A stretch of 64,000 nt of DNA. It comes from Panopea generosa. Lineage: Eukaryota > Mollusca > Bivalvia > Adapedonta > Hiatellidae. How positions within the stretch are numbered: the stretch's first letter is position 1; each line of letters starts with the position of its first letter. The stretch covers positions 496,001 through 560,000 of the forward strand of contig CM055900.1 of NCBI GenBank assembly GCA_029582155.1, written 5' to 3'. A model generated the notes under the pieces. That model made no database searches. It had not been told where the DNA came from and worked only from the letters and a program-made list of their open reading frames with translations. This document shows, in pieces, positions 59,758 through 64,000 of this stretch. Both the position numbers and the translations under genes were made by a program.

Positions 59758-60419
59758 AGTTAAGTGTATAATAACTGGGATAATAACTATTAGATATGTG
59801 TATTGAGTTTAGAACATCAGGTAATTTTTCTGTTTAATTTAATAGATTATGTCATTAAATTTTGGTATTTGTATTTTCATCTATTTTATATAATGATTAT
59901 GATGAACGTACATGTCCAGATCAGATTTTATATTATGTGTTAAAAAATCATGAATGTAATTTTATATACACTGCATTGATTACACATCCATAAAACCATA
60001 AAAATATTTTCTGGATTTTTTACTGTTATTCAATGAGCTGCAAAAATGGACATGCAATAGCTTGCTATGAATTTTTGAAAATCTGTAGGTTATCCTGAAT
60101 TTCTTTCACCCAGCATAGGTATAAAATATATTTACAAATGCTGATTTGCCAAATTTTTATATTTAATTTATTTTCACAGTTTTTTCCAGTGTTTAATATT
60201 TGGGAAGAAATTTCTCACTTTTCATTTAAGCGATTTTTCAAATATTTTATTTTTCCTTTATTTGCATGTATTGATAAGCATATTAGATTATTGATTCACT
60301 CTCAGTGGTCAGCGGACAATTTCCTCCCTTCTTCATTGCTGAGTTACCAGCTAGTTTATTGCTGGTTTATTGAGTCTTTTCTTACTACAAACTTCTTAAA
60401 ATCACCTAACAATTACTAA
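59758..60419. other. AT-rich single-copy sequence
   Basis: Nothing recognised. Confidence 0.45.
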
Positions 60420-60606
60420 GGCACCATATCTGTCACTGCTGCAGAGGTCATGGGTTTGAAACCAGCTGAGATATTTTGCTAGTTTCTTTTGGAAGTTATT
60501 TGGTAGTTCTACTCAAATTTTTCTTGTGCCATCAATAAAATGAAAAAAAAAATGTAATATAATCTGTAATTTGTAGAAAAATGGTGTTATTAAACCCTAT
60601 TAAATA
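60420..60606 (+). mobile_element. SINE family A, degenerate
   Basis: GGCACCATATCTGTCACTGC, B box GGGTTTGAAACC, TAGTTCTACTCAAATTTTTC, GTGCCATCAATAAAATGAAA, AAAATGGTGTTATTAAACCC. The A box is lost. Confidence 0.65.
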
Positions 60607-60966
60607 ATATAAAAAATGCACACACAAAAACAACTAAGAATGACTCGTATAGTAAATGTTTCTGCTTAGTGATAGTTTTTTTATAACTGATTTTCTTAAA
60701 ATATTAAAAGTTTATAAGATTCCATGGAATTGATTTTGAAGATATTCATATTTGAATTTATTAAAAATATAATTTTTATACTGTTGATAGAATTATATGC
60801 TGGTTACATTTTTTAGCATTACAGAGCATACCCACAGAATTTCAAAGGGACACAATACATGGAGATATCTCTCAAACACTGGGTGTTGTAGTTGTGGGAA
60901 ATATTATACACTGTTAATAGTTTGTTTTTTTATCTTGCCTGATTTTTATTTGTCATTTAACTTTAA

Positions 60967-61456
60967 AGCAACACATCCACGTTTGAACTTAAAAAAGAAA
61001 ACATTTAATTGAGTTATGAGCACATTTCCCATACAAACATATGATCAATTAGCTGTATATGAGCATATAAACACAATCCGGAACAAAATGATGCCCAAAT
61101 TATAATGCGTCACTAACACTTTATAAAATAAGCGTGTAACTCACCCGAGTAAAAAAAATCGTCAAAATGACTTTCGAGGCAAGTAAAGTACACTACGCAC
61201 TAAAATGTGAAGTTTTTTAATACGACTCGCATAATACAATTCGAAGCCAAGTTGGAATCCTCGGCAATTTAAAAATAATTTATAAAGCGTTTGTCACGCT
61301 TTATAATTTGGACATCTTTTTTTATAATTCTAAAGCGTTCTGGATAGTGTTTGGTAGCACATATACAGCTCACTGACCATATATTTATGTATGGGAAATG
61401 TGCTCACAACTCAAATGAAAAACTTTTTAAAAAAGTTTAAACGTGGATGTGTTGCT
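60967..61456. mobile_element. Hairpin MITE with ~100-190 bp inverted arms, TTAA flanks
   Basis: Ends AGCAACACATCCACGTTT / AAACGTGGATGTGTTGCT, flanked by TTAA at 60963-60966 and 61457-61460. The arms continue with gagcacatttcccata / tatgggaaatgtgctc and, deeper, cccaaattataatgcgt / acgctttataatttggac, so most of the 490 bp can fold. No coding capacity. TTAA is typical of piggyBac targets, but TA cannot be excluded as the true duplication. Confidence 0.85.
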
Positions 61457-61562
61457 TTAAGGTTGTGCGAATGCTTCAGTTGATCAGTGTATAAGTGGAT
61501 TGTTATAGGCAACAAAAGCATATCTCCTTTACTGCTCACATCTTAGTAAAGCTGGTGTACTA

Positions 61563-61744
61563 CAGTCAAACCTGTCTTAAGCTGCCACTCAAGGGAAAAT
61601 CAAAAAATGACCCATTGGTTAAAGGCAGGTGGGTGCTTAAATACAGGTTGATTAAAACAATTATAAAAAATGGTAAATAGAAAATGTGTCTGTTTAAGGC
61701 AAGTGGTTGCTTAATAGAGGTGACTCCTAACACAGGTTTGAATG
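61563..61744. mobile_element. MITE, CAGTCAAACCTG family
   Basis: CAGTCAAACCTGTCTTAAGC at the left and ACACAGGTTTGAATG at the right, flanked by TA (61561-61562, 61745-61746). The interior has gtgggtgcttaaatacaggt and tggttgcttaatagaggtg. Confidence 0.85.
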
Positions 61745-61746
61745 TA

Positions 61747-62948
61747 TCAGTGTACCTGATTTAATCAATCATTTTAAAAAGCTGAGATTTCTTTATATGA
61801 TACATTAGGCATATTTAGACTGGGCCAAGTAGGTTAATTGTCACAGGTCAGGGAAGGTTTGATTTATATATTACCCAGAGGTGACTGGGGTCAAGGAAAG
61901 TAGTGTTTGCCTGTTACCTCACATTTTTCAATATTTAGTATATATTTATATACATAATTATAAAATAAGAAAAAACAGGAAATTATTGGTGTAGAATACA
62001 AAATATAAAAAACTTCAAGCTAAAATATGTAAAAACATTTTGAAATTATTGATTCAGCATGTCTCACCAATATCAATTATTGGTGTGGCAATGATATACC
62101 ATGCTGCGCCCGTGTCTTCACCCATCGGGATATACCACAATGGTTTTTCTTTGTCAACTTGGTTAAATGTTATTTCATGGGAAAAGTAAACAGTTTCTGG
62201 TATTGAGTACAGTTATTTTGCATACTGTGGCATTAAGTCTGGCTTTGACGACTTGCCACCATGACACTACGAGCTGTACTGATCTTTTTTTTATCGAATT
62301 AACTATTATTTAAGTTATATATATATTTATTGTGATTATTCTACCCATTCAAATTCTGTAATAATGTTTATAAATATCTAAACAAACAGCATGTTCATTC
62401 TTCATTTGAAAATAGGGAATGCATTTATCTATGGTAAAGCGAAGTTCGCAAACAGTTTTTATAATTCAACAAATCTGATAACTGCCAGTATAAGATAACC
62501 TGACTTAAAAAGTTTTCAAATTGTAAAAATTAAAGCGATCAAGATTGTCCTTGTGGTGATAAAAGTTGATCTTAAATCCCAGATCAGTCCGTCAGCCATG
62601 TTTGGTAGTTTTGCAATTATTTAGGTAAATACGTCAATATTTGCCCGGGATTAGTTACCAGATAAAAGACTGTGTGCATAACCTTTTAACAAATATTTGG
62701 CAGTCCAAAAGCACTACTGTTTTCCAATTAGGTGATAAGGAATGATTTGTTGAAGGGAAGTGTAATTGACATACATACAGACTATTAGCTTTAAACGGCA
62801 GATGGATTTATCAAAATGTGAATAAACAATTTTTATATAAGTGAAAACCAGTTGTACTGTTAAATTCATTCACTTGCTTTAAAGTTGAATACAAAGATTT
62901 CTATAAACAATTATATAATGTATTGGCAGATACAAGTTTTTCAGCCTA
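61747..62948. other. AT-rich single-copy sequence
   Basis: No repeat or exon recognised. Confidence 0.45.
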
Positions 62949-62950
62949 TA

Positions 62951-63422
62951 AAGGGATTATATTGGCATATTACCGTCAATTCCCTGTCCTAAATACACAC
63001 TTCCAGCATGAAAATACACTTATAACTTAGAGATATACGCATCTAAAGTGTCTAATTGCATAACCTCTTTATTACAAACATCAGGTTTCTGAAGCCACGT
63101 TTTTGTTTCTGTTTACATTTGCCGTTTTCAACGAACCACTTTCGGATTTCCGATCAATCATCGGATATCATCGTGAAGACTTGTACCTGATCTCGTTTTC
63201 AAGGCGTTGTTCGGGACATATACGGAGTTCAATGTAAACATTGTGCAATACTTTATTGCGGGACGTATTAAAGTTTTTGCCAATATTCAATTACTGTTAA
63301 TTTGATAACTTTCAAGTATATAAAGGTTATACGTCAATACATAAGCATTATTTTGTGCACACTGCTTACAGGAAAAGTCTGGATTAACAGCGTGTCTGTG
63401 TTACTTGCCAATATAATCCCTT
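62951..63422. mobile_element. MITE-like element with 17-bp inverted ends and TA flanks
   Basis: AAGGGATTATATTGGCA at the left and its perfect reverse complement TGCCAATATAATCCCTT at the right, flanked by TA (62949-62950, 63423-63424). The 472-bp interior is GC-richer than the flanks (ccactttcggatttccgatc, gatctcgttttcaaggcg) and has an inner inverted pair tgtttacatt / aatgtaaaca. No open frame of note. Confidence 0.82.
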
Positions 63423-63429
63423 TAAGGTA

Positions 63430-64000
63430 GATTATAGGAATCTCAGAAAGGGTCTTCCCCAAATTGAAGGTTCATCATTATATACCTTTTTTACAATTTT
63501 CATTGAAATTGCTTAGTAAGGGACCATAACTGTTAAAATATTTTGGAAATCTCAGTTTAGAGGGTTTTGGACTCCCAGTGTAGTCTCCCCTCTCATAATC
63601 TGATCAATATTGTTCAGAAACTAATACAATTATACCATTTATACAATGTTTCATTATGCTTTCTGAAAGGACTGTTTCTCTACAACCTCTTATTGGAATT
63701 TTATGAAACTTGTTAGGATACATAACTACCAAGTGGATAATGACATATTATATTTTGTGTTTTGGTTCGATGATTTTTCACAGAGTTATGGCCTTTTGAT
63801 TGCATTCATTATCAAATTGCTTAACCAAATTTTTTATAATATTCCCCCCCCCCCCCCCCCCCCCCCTGTTTCTCTACAACTGCTTGTGGAATTTTTTATT
63901 AAACTTGTTAGGATACATCACTACCAAGTGGAGATGTACATAGTGTCTTTGTGTTATGGTTGGATGTTTTTTAACAGAGTATTGACCCTTTGATTCCGTT
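63430..64000 (+). repeat. Mollusc-type repeat, ~195-bp tandem subunits
   Basis: CTGTTTCTCTACAAC recurs at 63672 and 63867 (195 bp), each followed by tgaaacttgttaggatacat-like sequence and cagagttatggcc / cagagtattgacc. A more diverged unit precedes it. A run of 24 C (63844-63867) lies at a unit boundary. The repeat continues past the window end. Confidence 0.75.

Overview
This is AT-rich animal nuclear DNA, roughly two-thirds A+T by eye. It has no operons, no long uninterrupted genes, several tRNA-derived SINE families, MITEs, a broken mariner element and long minisatellite arrays. The repeat styles (repeats with 'gagttatggccctt' or 'gttaccatggaaac' motifs, the CAGTCAAACCTG MITE, SINEs ending in catacaacaacaac) are ones I associate with bivalve mollusc genomes. 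The lineage is an inference from repeats, not from a gene.

The best coding signal is a set of four short ORFs on the + strand at about 7.0, 26.4, 45.1 and 57.1 kb. Each starts with an ATG that has A at -3. Each runs into a good 5' splice site (GTAAGT, GTAAGT, GTATGT, GTAAGT). All four stop after two bases of a codon (224, 83, 122 and 89 nt from the ATG). They look like alternative first coding exons of one large gene read left to right, giving different disordered, Ser/Lys- or acid-rich N-termini to a shared body. That body is probably right of position 64000. A 21-nt candidate microexon at 58671-58691 enters and leaves in the same phase. I cannot name the gene: no folded domain lies in the window.

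Almost everything else would be intron or 5' flank. From left to right: 0-7 kb holds a SINE-derived satellite, SINEs, a deleted mariner and a candidate 5'UTR exon. 7-26 kb holds interspersed repeats, a 21-bp array, SINEs, MITEs and a 45-bp array. 26.5-37 kb is nearly all satellite: a 3-kb AT-rich array starting just after the second exon's donor, then a 6.8-kb array of a 49-bp unit with a 1099-bp higher-order repeat. 37-45 kb is mostly single-copy AT-rich sequence with a short array and a sharp hairpin. 45-55 kb carries the third exon, a 38-bp array and a 31-bp array. The last is split by a complex island that holds a SINE inserted in an open frame. 55-64 kb holds the fourth exon, the microexon candidate, a complete SINE with target-site duplications and three MITE-like elements.

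Most long ORFs here, including those up to 364 codons, are by-products of tandem repeats without stop codons and are not annotated as genes. I saw no rRNA, convincing functional tRNA, CRISPR or viral gene.
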